Assembly: GCF_011392115.1 (NCBI RefSeq)
Contig: NZ_JAAJBT010000002.1
Span: forward strand, 124,001 to 188,000
DNA from: Flavobacterium difficile
GTDB taxonomy: Bacteria > Bacteroidota > Bacteroidia > Flavobacteriales > Flavobacteriaceae
Direction of reading: 5' to 3'
DNA length: 64,000 bases
Shown here: in pieces, positions 52,938-61,326 of the stretch
Numbering within the stretch: the stretch's first letter is position 1
How the letters are laid out: each line of letters begins with the position of its first letter
The notes under the pieces: generated by a model
Databases searched by the model: none
What the model was told of the DNA's origin: nothing
Seen by the model: only the letters and a program-made list of their open reading frames with translations
Program-made: the position numbers and the translations under genes

Positions 52938-53525
52938 ATGGCAAATAAGGTACAAACACCCGATGCAATTTTATTACATGACTACATTAGTGGGAATGAA
53001 TCTGCGCTTCAAATTTTAATTGAAAGACATCAATCTAAAATTTATGGATTTATCTATTCCAAAATCCAAGATCGAACGGTTTGTGATGATATCTTTCAAG
53101 ATACTTTTATTAAAGTCATTAAAACTTTAAAGACAAAAGGATATAGTGAAGAAGGTAAGTTTTTACCTTGGGTAATGCGAATTGCTTCTAATTTAGTGAT
53201 AGATTATTTTCGTCACAACAAAAAAATGCCTTTTCAAAGAGAAACAGATGAATATAGTATTTTTAATTTCATGACCGATTCTTCATTATCTATAGAAAAT
53301 CAATTAATTGAAAATCAGGTGGAATTAGATGTTCGAAAAATTGTTGAACAATTACCAGATGATCAAAAAGAAGTAATTAAAATGCGTTTTTATGAAGATT
53401 TAAGTTTCAAAGAAATTTCTGAAATTACTGGTGTTAGTATCAATACTGCTTTGGGAAGAATGCGATATGCTGTTATTAATTTGAGAAAAATTATTGAAAA
53501 AAATAATATTATTTTAACCAATTAA
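52938..53525 (+). CDS. ECF-type RNA polymerase sigma factor
   Basis: The 195-residue protein has sigma region 2 (about 18-88: C-D-D-I-F-Q-D-T-F-I-K-V with W-V-M-R-I-A-S-N-L-V-I-D-Y-F-R) and region 4 (about 128-185: L-P-D-D-Q-K-E-V-I-K-M-R-F-Y-E-D-L-S-F-K-E-I-S-E-I-T-G). These are joined by a short linker, the group IV layout without regions 1 and 3. No FecR-type anti-sigma gene is adjacent, so it does not look like the usual Bacteroidota iron/glycan sigma-FecR-TonB set. The gene directly downstream encodes a 47-residue basic protein. Confidence 0.9.
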   Translation: MANKVQTPDAILLHDYISGNESALQILIERHQSKIYGFIYSKIQDRTVCDDIFQDTFIKVIKTLKTKGYSEEGKFLPWVMRIASNLVIDYFRHNKKMPFQRETDEYSIFNFMTDSSLSIENQLIENQVELDVRKIVEQLPDDQKEVIKMRFYEDLSFKEISEITGVSINTALGRMRYAVINLRKIIEKNNIILTN

Positions 53526-53587
53526 TGGCTAACACAATAATATAAAAGTTTTTACGTTAATACTATAATTAAAAATTATTGTTTTAT

Positions 53588-53731
53588 ATGGCAAAACTTT
53601 ACTCTAAAAAAAGAAATTCAATTAAAGAAATGAAACCTAGTGCAGCAACAATTAGTTTTATTTTGAGTTATTCCCAAGCACTGAAAATCGTAAAAGTTGG
53701 AAAGCTAACTTTTGATACTCTTTCAAATTGA
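53588..53731 (+). CDS. 47-residue basic microprotein downstream of the sigma factor
   Basis: A short frame begins ATG at 53588 and ends TGA at 53729-53731, 62 bases after the sigma gene. The product is M-A-K-L-Y-S-K-K-R-N-S-I-K-E-M-K-P-S-A-A followed by a helical stretch T-I-S-F-I-L-S-Y-S-Q-A-L-K-I-V-K and a short tail. The basic head and single amphipathic helix, and a strong terminator starting four bases after the stop, support a real gene. I have a vague memory of similar small proteins in Flavobacteriaceae but cannot verify it. Its role is unknown; control of the sigma factor is one possibility. Confidence 0.6.
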   Translation: MAKLYSKKRNSIKEMKPSAATISFILSYSQALKIVKVGKLTFDTLSN

Positions 53732-53734
53732 TAC

Positions 53735-53767
53735 AAATGCTTCGAAATAATATCGGAGCATTTTTTT
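53735..53767 (+). terminator. Terminator after the sigma-microprotein unit
   Basis: AAATGCTTCGA (53735-53745) pairs with TCGGAGCATTT (53753-53763) with one wobble, then a T run. It defines the end of a two-gene unit. Confidence 0.85.
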
Positions 53768-53833
53768 ATTACAGTTACCACCAATTCAAGAATTAGATAT
53801 TTTTAGTTCAAGAAAACGTGGCAAAAATAAAAG

Positions 53834-54496
53834 TTATTTCGGAACATTTTTTTTCTCAAATTCTTTCAAAACCGATTTTCTTCCAATTGTTTTGGTAATA
53901 ATGTCCTTCTCTAAATCCCAACCTCTCGCTGGCGAATATTCTCTTCCGTACCAAATAATTTGTAAATGTAAATCGTTCCATGTTTCTTTAGGAAATATTT
54001 TTTTGGCATCTCTTTCGGTTTCCACTACATTTTTTCCGGATGTTAAATTCCATCGGTACATTAATCGGTGAATATGTGTATCAACAGGAAAAGCAGGCAC
54101 TCCAAAAGCCTGACTCATCACTACACTTGCCGTTTTATGCCCAACTGCAGGTAAACTTTCTAAGGCTTCAAAATCTTGTGGGACTTCACCATTATATTTA
54201 TCAATTAAAATGTGAGATAAACCATGAATTCCTTTCGATTTCATCGGCGATAAACCACAAGGACGAATAATTTCCTTAATTTCTTCAACACTCATTTTAA
54301 TCATATCATACGGATTATCTGCTTTAGCAAATAAAAGAGGCGTAATTTGATTCACACGAACGTCTGTGCATTGTGCTGATAACAAAACCGCTATCAATAA
54401 CGTATACGGGTCTTTATGATCTAACGGAATGGGAATTTCAGGATACATTTCGTTTAACGTATTTATAACAAATGTTGCACGTTCTTTTTTAGTCAT
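53834..54496 (-). CDS. nth: Endonuclease III (nth), without Fe-S cysteines
   Basis: The 220-residue base-excision glycosylase/AP lyase has the helix-hairpin-helix motif L-P-A-V-G-H-K-T-A with catalytic Lys121 and the catalytic Asp139 in P-V-D-T-H; both match E. coli Lys120 and Asp138. The C-terminal region that normally carries the [4Fe-4S] cysteines (C-x6-C-x2-C-x5-C) reads H-L-Q-I-I-W-Y-G-R-E-Y-S-P-A-R-G-W and has no Cys; the protein's only two are Cys43 and Cys80. It should therefore lack the cluster. It is cytoplasmic and divergent from bcp. Confidence 0.95.
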   Translation of the reverse strand: MTKKERATFVINTLNEMYPEIPIPLDHKDPYTLLIAVLLSAQCTDVRVNQITPLLFAKADNPYDMIKMSVEEIKEIIRPCGLSPMKSKGIHGLSHILIDKYNGEVPQDFEALESLPAVGHKTASVVMSQAFGVPAFPVDTHIHRLMYRWNLTSGKNVVETERDAKKIFPKETWNDLHLQIIWYGREYSPARGWDLEKDIITKTIGRKSVLKEFEKKNVPK

Positions 54497-54576
54497 TTTA
54501 GTATATTTGAATATAATTTCACTTCAAAAATAACTTGAAACTTGAAACAAAAAAAACTTTAAACCAAAAATATAAT

Positions 54577-55026
54577 ATGACACATTTAAAAATAGGCGAC
54601 AAAGCTCCAAACTTTTCAGGAACAGATCAAAATGGGAAAACACATTCTTTAGCAGATTATAAAGGGAAAAAGTTAGTGGTTTTCTTTTATCCAAAAGCAA
54701 ATACGCCAGGTTGTACTGCTGAAGCTTGCGATTTACGAGACAATTACGAACGTTTTCAAGCCAATAACTATGAATTATTAGGTGTTAGTGCAGACAGTGC
54801 CAAAGCACAAAAAAAATTCGAAGAAAAATACAGTTTTCCTTTTGCTTTATTAGCCGATGAAGACAAATCTGTTATTGAAGCATTTGGCGTTTGGGGACCA
54901 AAAAAATTCATGGGAAAAGAATATGATGGCATCCACAGAACTACTTTCGTAATTGATGAAAATGGTTCTATAGAGAATATAATTTCCGACGTAAAAACGA
55001 AAGTTCACGCCAGTCAGATTTTATAA
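54577..55026 (+). CDS. bcp: Thioredoxin-dependent peroxiredoxin (BCP/PrxQ)
   Basis: With the ATG at 54577 the protein is 149 residues, the usual BCP size. A frame extension to 54535 covers the gap with nth and repeat-like sequence and is not used. The peroxidatic Cys46 (A-N-T-P-G-C-T) and resolving Cys51 (A-E-A-C-D-L-R-D) are five residues apart, the atypical 2-Cys BCP arrangement. It reduces hydrogen and alkyl hydroperoxides with thioredoxin. It is a single gene with its own terminator, divergent from nth. Confidence 0.95.
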   Translation: MTHLKIGDKAPNFSGTDQNGKTHSLADYKGKKLVVFFYPKANTPGCTAEACDLRDNYERFQANNYELLGVSADSAKAQKKFEEKYSFPFALLADEDKSVIEAFGVWGPKKFMGKEYDGIHRTTFVIDENGSIENIISDVKTKVHASQIL

Positions 55027-55048
55027 TATCTCATACTTTAGATTTATT

Positions 55049-55086
55049 AAAAGTGAATATTTTTCAACGATATTCACTTTTTTATT
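55049..55086 (+). terminator. Terminator of bcp
   Basis: AAAAGTGAATAT (55049-55060) pairs with its perfect complement (55070-55081), followed by T-rich sequence. Confidence 0.85.
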
Positions 55087-55155
55087 TTACTTTCAATTTA
55101 TTTTATACACGTTATTTTACTATTTTAGCCTAGTACTTTCAGGTAAAATAATTTT

Positions 55156-56502
55156 ATGCTTTTTACAAGCTTCATTTTTTGGATTTTCTTCTTTATTATT
55201 TTAACAATTTTTACTGTTGTTAAACCAATTTTCTATAAAAAAATAATACTATTAGCAGGAAGTTTATTTTTTCTTTTTTATTGGGATTTTTATTGGGGAA
55301 TAGCTTTTTTCCTGTCAATTTGTATTAATTATTTACTACTATTAAAAATTAAGGATAGTGAAAATAATAGTCAAAAATGGTTGATTTTAGGGATATTTCT
55401 TAATGTAAGTTACCTGTTTATTATTAAATATCTGATAATATTTCAGTACGAGAATTTTATTTTACCCATCGGAATTTCCTTTTATACTTTTCAAAATTTA
55501 GGTTCGATTATTGATGCGTATCGCGATAAAAAAAGCAATACGACTACTGAAATTTCTTTCTTAAATTATGCTTTATTTATTAGCTTTTTTCCTCAATTAA
55601 TTGCCGGACCAATTGAACGTATTAAAAATATATTGCCACAATTTCAAACGCCTCTTAGTGTATCTAAAAAGCATTATATCGATGGTTTTTATTTTATCTG
55701 TTTTGGCTTATTCCAAAAAGTTTTTTTAGGCGACACCAGTGGTAAAATAGTTGATGTTATTTTTTCTAATTTAAATGAAAATGCTATAACTGATATCATT
55801 TTATGTGTGTTTTTATTTTCCATTCAAATTTATGCGGATTTTGCAGGTTATTCTAACATAGCAAGAGGTTTGGCGAAGTGTTTTGGAATAGATTTAATGC
55901 TGAATTTTTCGCAGCCTTATTGGTCTAAAAATATTAAAGAGTTTTGGCAATCATGGCATATTTCATTATCACAATGGTTAAGAGATTATTTATACATTCC
56001 ATTAGGTGGCAATAGGTTTGGAAAGAACAGCACTTATTTTAATTTGCTTGTTGTGATGTTGTTAGGCGGAATTTGGCACGGGAATACTATGAATTTTTTA
56101 CTTTGGGGTTTGTATCATGGTTTGCTTTTAATTATTTTTAAAAAATATCCTTTCTCCTTTAAAAGTGATGTTTTTAATGTTAGCTTTACTTTTGTATTTG
56201 TTACGATTGGATGGTTGTTTTTTAGATTACATGCAATAGAAGATTTTAATTCGTTAGTACAAGCTTTAACTGAGAATTCCTGGTATTCAGAAAATTCATT
56301 TCGCTATTTTAAAATCACATTTGCTTTTTTAATGGTGAGTTTTGGATTAGATTATTTGCTGAAAAATAAAAAGGAAAACACAATATTTCAATTAATACCC
56401 AATCAGTATTTTGCTTTCGGAACTGCATTAACGCTTGTGTTCTTTATTTTTGCTTATCTTTTTTCAAATAAAACGTATCCCTTTATTTATTTTCAATTTT
56501 GA
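55156..56502 (+). CDS. MBOAT-family O-acyltransferase (AlgI/DltB-like)
   Basis: The 448-residue protein has about ten to eleven membrane spans and the MBOAT signatures: S-F-Y-T-F-Q-N-L-G-S-I-I-D-A-Y-R near residue 116, F-P-Q-L-I-A-G-P-I-E-R, W-Q-S-W-H-I-S-L-S-Q-W-L-R-D-Y-L-Y-I-P-L-G-G-N-R, and the catalytic His308 in G-G-I-W-H-G. Members move an acyl (usually acetyl) group across the inner membrane for polysaccharide O-acetylation. The next gene overlaps its stop codon by four bases and encodes an SGNH-like partner, as in alginate and similar systems. The polymer modified is unknown. Confidence 0.92.
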   Translation: MLFTSFIFWIFFFIILTIFTVVKPIFYKKIILLAGSLFFLFYWDFYWGIAFFLSICINYLLLLKIKDSENNSQKWLILGIFLNVSYLFIIKYLIIFQYENFILPIGISFYTFQNLGSIIDAYRDKKSNTTTEISFLNYALFISFFPQLIAGPIERIKNILPQFQTPLSVSKKHYIDGFYFICFGLFQKVFLGDTSGKIVDVIFSNLNENAITDIILCVFLFSIQIYADFAGYSNIARGLAKCFGIDLMLNFSQPYWSKNIKEFWQSWHISLSQWLRDYLYIPLGGNRFGKNSTYFNLLVVMLLGGIWHGNTMNFLLWGLYHGLLLIIFKKYPFSFKSDVFNVSFTFVFVTIGWLFFRLHAIEDFNSLVQALTENSWYSENSFRYFKITFAFLMVSFGLDYLLKNKKENTIFQLIPNQYFAFGTALTLVFFIFAYLFSNKTYPFIYFQF

Positions 56503-57524
56503 AAAAGTTGCGATCCATAAGTTATTTTATTTTAGGAACAATTGCTGCAGTTTTGTTCTTAGAAATCTTTATGCATTTGGCTGAAATCAAATCACCTTTT
56601 TTTACTATTGATACGCATTTAGGAAAAACCTATCAAAAAAACAAGCCAATTTTAGCGTTCAATGAAGGACATTTTATGGGGAAAACGAATGCTGACGGTT
56701 TAATTTCAAATGTTAGTTTAGAAAAAAAATCCAACACAATTAGAATTGCTTTTTTTGGAGATTCTTTCACGGAAGCCTTACAAATTCAGACAGCTAAAAA
56801 TTTCACTTCTGTTTTTCAACAACAACTTCAAAGTGTAAGTTCTGCAACTATAGAAGTGATCAATTTTGCTGTTAGTAATGCGGTTTTGGAAGATATGTAT
56901 GTTAGAAACAAACGCTTAGCTTCTAAATACAAATGTGATTATTTTATCTATTTTATAGATGATTTTGATGTAGTTTTAAATTCTCAAACTCCAATACAAC
57001 CGATTCAAACAGTGGTGAAAAATAGAAAGCTTGAAATTATAAATTCTCGTTCTAATAATTATAAATTGTATAACTATTTCCAACCGGTTATTGATCATTC
57101 TAATTTATTTAGTTTGTTGTCTGAATGTAAAACATTACATGCTAAAGGCAAATCAAAAGAAATTTTTCTAGATAAATTTTATGTTGCCCCAAAAATGGAT
57201 GCGAAGTACGTTGAAGCCTATTATGATCAAAATTATTTTAGTAATTTATCTTTAAAAAGTAAACTGTTATTACAGGAACTATCTGGTTCTAAGTCTATTT
57301 TCGTTTTTAGAGATTCAATCAATTTAAAATTGAAATCGTATTTAAATAAAAACAAAATAAATTATATAGAAACAAAAAATGTTTTAGATTCGCTCCGAAA
57401 TATAGAAAAAGATCCATATTACTGGCCGGAATCTAAAACATTTGGTCATTTTTATGCTACAACTCATGAAGTAATTGGTAAGTATTTAGCCAAAAAACTT
57501 CAAAGTAAAGTCATTAAAAAATAG
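56499..57524 (+). CDS. SGNH-hydrolase-like protein, MBOAT partner
   Basis: The 341-residue protein starts at a TTG that overlaps the MBOAT stop (T-T-G-A, four bases). It has an N-terminal membrane anchor (about 5-25) and then an SGNH-like fold with the G-D-S nucleophile motif at Gly87-Asp88-Ser89 (I-A-F-F-G-D-S-F-T-E-A). The later N-F-A-V-S-N-A strand could be block II. A clear D-x-x-H was not found; H-F-Y-A-T-T-H near the C-terminus is a candidate. Such partners (AlgX/AlgJ-like) transfer acetyl groups to the glycan in the periplasm. It converges on sufD with a four-base gap. Confidence 0.75.
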   Translation: MKKLRSISYFILGTIAAVLFLEIFMHLAEIKSPFFTIDTHLGKTYQKNKPILAFNEGHFMGKTNADGLISNVSLEKKSNTIRIAFFGDSFTEALQIQTAKNFTSVFQQQLQSVSSATIEVINFAVSNAVLEDMYVRNKRLASKYKCDYFIYFIDDFDVVLNSQTPIQPIQTVVKNRKLEIINSRSNNYKLYNYFQPVIDHSNLFSLLSECKTLHAKGKSKEIFLDKFYVAPKMDAKYVEAYYDQNYFSNLSLKSKLLLQELSGSKSIFVFRDSINLKLKSYLNKNKINYIETKNVLDSLRNIEKDPYYWPESKTFGHFYATTHEVIGKYLAKKLQSKVIKK

Positions 57525-57528
57525 TTTT

Positions 57529-58848
57529 TTAAATATCAAATCCCATATTTACGCCTAATTTATCAGCGATAATACGAGCAATTTTAGCTCTTAATTCTGG
57601 AATTTTCACACTATTGGTAACTTCACTTGTAAAAGCGTACATTAATAAAGCTTTAGCTTCTTTTTTTCCAATTCCACGTTGTTGCATGTAAAACATAGCA
57701 GTTTCGTCTAATTGTCCAATCGTACAACCATGTGAACACTTTACATCATCTGCAAAAATTTCTAATTGTGGTTTGGCATTTATAGTCGCTTTATCGCTTA
57801 ATAAAATGTTGTTATTTTGTTGAAAAGCATCTGTTTTTTGCGCTTCTTTTTCTACGAAAATCTTACCATTGAAAACACCCGTTGCACTTCCATCTAAAAT
57901 TGTTTTATAATTTTGGTGACTTTCACAATTTGGTGTAGCGTGTTGTACTAAAGTGTAATGATCAACATGTTGTTTATCGCCAATGATAGTAATTCCTTTT
58001 AAAGTAGAATTGATATGTTCTCCTTGGTGATAAAAATTCAAATTATTTCTAGTGATATTTCCTCCAAATGAAAACGTATGAACAGAAACATAACTATCTT
58101 GTTTTTGAGCAATGTAAGTATTATCAATTAAATTCGCTGTTTGTAAATCGTTTTGAATTTTGTAATAATCTACCATAGCACGTTTTTGAGCAAAAATTTC
58201 AGTTACTGAATTGGTTAAAACTGGATTTTCATTCAAACTTTGGTGACGTTCAACAATTTGCACTTGAGCGTTTTCACCAACAATCACAAGGTTTCGGGGT
58301 TGCGTCATTAAAGCCACTTCCGAACCTGTTGAAAAATATAAAATCTCAATAGGTTTATCTACAATTTTGTTTTTTGGAATATTTACATAAGCGCCTTCTT
58401 GAGAAAAAGCGGTATTTAAAGAAGTTAAACTGTCTTCTGTATTGGCAATTTTATTGAAATATTCGTCGATGTACGTTTTGTATTTAGGCTTGTCTAATGC
58501 AGAAGACATCAAACAAACGTCCAAACCATCGTGAGTGGTAGAAGACAAATACGAGCTAAATTTTCCATCTACAAATACTACTTTGTAGGTATCTACATCG
58601 TTTAAAAAGTATTTTTTAACATCTGCAAAATCAATAGTATTTTCTTTTTTTGGGAACACACTAAAATCATTTTTTAAAATGGCATTTAGTGAAGTATATT
58701 TCCAAGCTTCTTCTTTTTTTGTTGGGAAACCTTTATTTTCAAAGTTTTTTATAGCCGAAATTCTTAGATCATGCAAATCACTATTTACATCCGCTATTTT
58801 TTCTTCGAACGCCATAAAAGACGATAGTATTTTTTCTTTTAATTCCAT
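57529..58848 (-). CDS. sufD: Fe-S cluster assembly protein SufD
   Basis: I start the gene at 58848 (M-E-L-K-E-K-I-L), giving 439 residues; an in-frame extension to 58893 runs into degenerate CAGTTTAC-type repeat sequence and is rejected. SufD is the SufB-like scaffold subunit. The C-terminal half has the parallel beta-helix and the block D-D-V-K-C-S-H-G-C-T-I-G-Q-L-D-E, with M-F-Y-M-Q-Q-R-G-I-G following. It acts in the cytoplasm in the SufBC2D complex. Usually sufS follows in Flavobacteriaceae, but here an unrelated convergent gene pair comes next. Confidence 0.95.
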   Translation of the reverse strand: MELKEKILSSFMAFEEKIADVNSDLHDLRISAIKNFENKGFPTKKEEAWKYTSLNAILKNDFSVFPKKENTIDFADVKKYFLNDVDTYKVVFVDGKFSSYLSSTTHDGLDVCLMSSALDKPKYKTYIDEYFNKIANTEDSLTSLNTAFSQEGAYVNIPKNKIVDKPIEILYFSTGSEVALMTQPRNLVIVGENAQVQIVERHQSLNENPVLTNSVTEIFAQKRAMVDYYKIQNDLQTANLIDNTYIAQKQDSYVSVHTFSFGGNITRNNLNFYHQGEHINSTLKGITIIGDKQHVDHYTLVQHATPNCESHQNYKTILDGSATGVFNGKIFVEKEAQKTDAFQQNNNILLSDKATINAKPQLEIFADDVKCSHGCTIGQLDETAMFYMQQRGIGKKEAKALLMYAFTSEVTNSVKIPELRAKIARIIADKLGVNMGFDI

Positions 58849-58856
58849 ATTTTTTA

Positions 58857-58925
58857 GTTTACAGTTGACAGTGGCAGTTTGCAGTTTACTCACTGATACT
58901 GAGACTGATTACCGTGACTGATTAC
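58857..58925. repeat. Degenerate ACAGTT/ACTGA short-period repeat between sufC and sufD
   Basis: Drifting words TTTACAGTTGACAGTGGCAG, TTTGCAGTTTACTC and ACTGATACTGAGACTGATTA fill the gap. They belong to none of the other repeat families in this window. Confidence 0.75.
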
Positions 58926-58928
58926 TTT

Positions 58929-59678
58929 TTACTGAATTTCTGCTTTTATCCAATCGTACCCTTTTTCCTCTAATTCTAATGCTAAAGAAGCATCACCAGA
59001 TTTTACAATTTTTCCGTCCATTAAAACGTGTACGAAATCAGGAATAATATAATCTAACAAACGTTGGTAGTGTGTAATAACTAAAACTGCGTTGTTTTCG
59101 TTTTTCAATTTATTCACACCATTGGCTACAATACGCAACGCATCGATATCTAATCCAGAATCGGTTTCATCTAAAATGGCTAATTTTGGTTCTAACATCG
59201 CCATTTGAAAAATTTCGTTACGTTTTTTCTCACCACCTGAAAAACCTTCATTTAAAGAACGCGATAAGAATTTTCTATCCATTTCTAATAATTCTGATTT
59301 TTCACGAATCATTTTTAACATTTCATTAGCAGGCATGTCTTCTTCACCACGAGCTTTACGAGATTCGTTGATGGCTGTTTTTATAAAGTTGGTTACAGAA
59401 ACTCCAGGGATTTCAACAGGATATTGGAAAGATAAGAACACGCCTTTGTGCGCTCTTTCTTCTGGCGCTAATTCAGATATGTCTTCACCTTCTAAAAGGA
59501 TTTCACCTTCAGAAACTTCATAATTTTCATTTCCAGCGATGATAGAAGAAAGCGTACTTTTTCCAGCACCATTTGGTCCCATAATCGCATGAACTTCTCC
59601 GGCTTTAATTTCTAAATTAATTCCTTTTAAGATGTCTTTGTCTTCAACTGAAGCGTGTAAATTTTTTATTTGTAACAT
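58929..59678 (-). CDS. sufC: Fe-S cluster assembly ATPase SufC
   Basis: The 249-residue protein is a SufC-type ABC ATPase: Walker [10 protein letters not shown], a Q-loop F-L-S-F-Q-Y-P, the signature G-F-S-G-G-E-K-K-R, and the Walker B/D-loop [14 protein letters not shown]. These are the SufC-specific variants. It drives the SufBC2D scaffold in the cytoplasm. It sits between sufB and sufD in the leftward operon. The gaps on both sides are unusually long for this operon (about 80 and 130 bases) and contain repeat words. Confidence 0.97.
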   Translation of the reverse strand: MLQIKNLHASVEDKDILKGINLEIKAGEVHAIMGPNGAGKSTLSSIIAGNENYEVSEGEILLEGEDISELAPEERAHKGVFLSFQYPVEIPGVSVTNFIKTAINESRKARGEEDMPANEMLKMIREKSELLEMDRKFLSRSLNEGFSGGEKKRNEIFQMAMLEPKLAILDETDSGLDIDALRIVANGVNKLKNENNAVLVITHYQRLLDYIIPDFVHVLMDGKIVKSGDASLALELEEKGYDWIKAEIQ

Positions 59679-59695
59679 ATTTATTTTTGTTTCAG

Positions 59696-59806
59696 GATTA
59701 AAGTTTCAAGTTGTTTCTGCTCTCAATTCTTTAAACGCTAATTTTAATTTTTAATTCATAATTTTTGTTTGTTCAGGTTAAATTTGAAACCTGAAACTTG
59801 AAACAA
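59696..59806. repeat. TTTCAAG / GAAACTTG words between sufB and sufC
   Basis: AAGTTTCAAGTTGTTTC (59701-59717 region) and GAAACCTGAAACTTGAAAC (59786-59804) flank the gap. They resemble CAAGTTTCAG words at 4.3 kb, 15.28 kb and 54.54 kb. Confidence 0.7.
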
Positions 59807-59808
59807 AT

Positions 59809-61257
59809 TTATCCTACTGAACCTTCTAAACTTATTTCCAATAATTTCTGAGCTTCCACTGCAAATTCCATTGGTAATTTGTTTAATACTTCTTTACTGA
59901 AACCGTTTACAATCAGAGCAATTGCTTTTTCTGTAGGAATTCCACGTTGGTTACAATAAAACACTTGGTCTTCTCCAATTTTTGAAGTGGTAGCTTCGTG
60001 TTCAATTTTTGCAGTAGTATTTTTACTTTCTATGTACGGAAAAGTATGTGCACCACAATTATTACCCATTAATAAGCTATCGCATTGCGAAAAGTTACGA
60101 GCGTTGTCTGCGTTTTTACTAATTTGAACCAATCCACGGTAACTGTTTTGCGATTTACCTGCTGAAATACCTTTAGAAATAATAGTCGATTTCGTATTTT
60201 TTCCTAAGTGAATCATTTTGGTTCCAGTATCCGCTTGTTGGAAATTATTCGTTACTGCGATAGAGTAGAACTCACCAATAGAATTATCTCCTTTTAATAC
60301 GCAAGATGGATATTTCCAAGTTACTGCTGAACCAGTTTCTACTTGTGTCCAAGATATTTTTGCATTTTTCTCACACAAACCTCTTTTAGTTACGAAGTTG
60401 AAAACGCCACCTTTTCCTTCTTTATTTCCAGGATACCAGTTTTGTACCGTTGAATATTTGATTTCAGCATCATCCAATGCTATTAACTCTACAACGGCAG
60501 CATGTAATTGATTTTCATCACGACTTGGAGCTGTACAACCTTCAAGGTACGATACATAACTTCCTTCGTCTGCAATAACTAACGTTCTTTCAAATTGTCC
60601 CGTTCCACCTTGATTGATTCGGAAATACGTGGATAATTCCATCGGACATTTTACTCCTTTCGGAATGTAACAAAAACTTCCATCAGAAAAAACAGCAGAA
60701 TTTAAAGCGGCATAAAAATTATCTTTTTGAGGCACAATTGAACCTAAGTATTTTTTAACTAATTCTGGATGTTCTTGAATGGCTTCAGAAATCGGACAAA
60801 AAATAATGCCTTTTTCTCCTAAAGTTTTTTGGAATGTTGTAGCTACAGAAACAGAATCTACCACAATATCCATGGCGATATTGTTCATTTTTTTCTGTTC
60901 ATCAAGAGAAATACCCAATTTCTTGTACATTTCTAATAATTCCGCATCTACATCATCTAAGGTTTTGTTTGGATCCGATTTTTTTGGCGCCGAATAATAA
61001 GCAATAGCTTGAAAATCAGGTTTGGTATAATTTACATTTGCCCATTCCGGTTCTTCCATTTCTTTCCATGCTGCAAAAGCTTGTAAACGCCATTCGGTCA
61101 TCCATTCTGGCTCGTTTTTCTTTTTAGAAATCGCACGTACTATGTCTTCATTTAAACCAACAGGAAACGTTTCCGATTCTAATTCGGTGTAAAATCCGTA
61201 TTCGTATTCTTTATTTTCTAACTCGACTTTTAAGTCGTCTTCTGTGTATTTACTCAT
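59809..61257 (-). CDS. sufB: Fe-S cluster assembly protein SufB
   Basis: The 482-residue protein is SufB, the scaffold on which the cluster is built. The N-terminal [14 protein letters not shown] block, the [14 protein letters not shown] region with the scaffold Cys and the C-terminal [11 protein letters not shown] and [17 protein letters not shown] blocks are all present. Length is normal. It is followed by sufC and sufD and preceded by a frameshifted four-helix-bundle gene that separates it from the A-type carrier gene. Confidence 0.97.
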   Translation of the reverse strand: MSKYTEDDLKVELENKEYEYGFYTELESETFPVGLNEDIVRAISKKKNEPEWMTEWRLQAFAAWKEMEEPEWANVNYTKPDFQAIAYYSAPKKSDPNKTLDDVDAELLEMYKKLGISLDEQKKMNNIAMDIVVDSVSVATTFQKTLGEKGIIFCPISEAIQEHPELVKKYLGSIVPQKDNFYAALNSAVFSDGSFCYIPKGVKCPMELSTYFRINQGGTGQFERTLVIADEGSYVSYLEGCTAPSRDENQLHAAVVELIALDDAEIKYSTVQNWYPGNKEGKGGVFNFVTKRGLCEKNAKISWTQVETGSAVTWKYPSCVLKGDNSIGEFYSIAVTNNFQQADTGTKMIHLGKNTKSTIISKGISAGKSQNSYRGLVQISKNADNARNFSQCDSLLMGNNCGAHTFPYIESKNTTAKIEHEATTSKIGEDQVFYCNQRGIPTEKAIALIVNGFSKEVLNKLPMEFAVEAQKLLEISLEGSVG

Positions 61258-61263
61258 TGTTTT

Positions 61264-61300
61264 ATCTAAAAGATCTAAAAGATCTAAAAATCTAAAAAAT
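61264..61300. repeat. ATCTAAAAG tandem repeat before sufB
   Basis: A nine-base unit ATCTAAAAG occurs twice exactly (61264, 61273), followed by drifting copies ATCTAAAAA and TCTAAAAAA. It lies between the sufB start and the pseudogene. Confidence 0.85.
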
Positions 61301-61326
61301 TTATTAAGCTATTTTATCAAGTTAAT

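Noticed and set aside
58849..58893. In-frame extension of sufD
   Set aside because: It is made of degenerate CAGTTTAC-type repeat sequence, and the family start is M-E-L-K-E-K at 58848.
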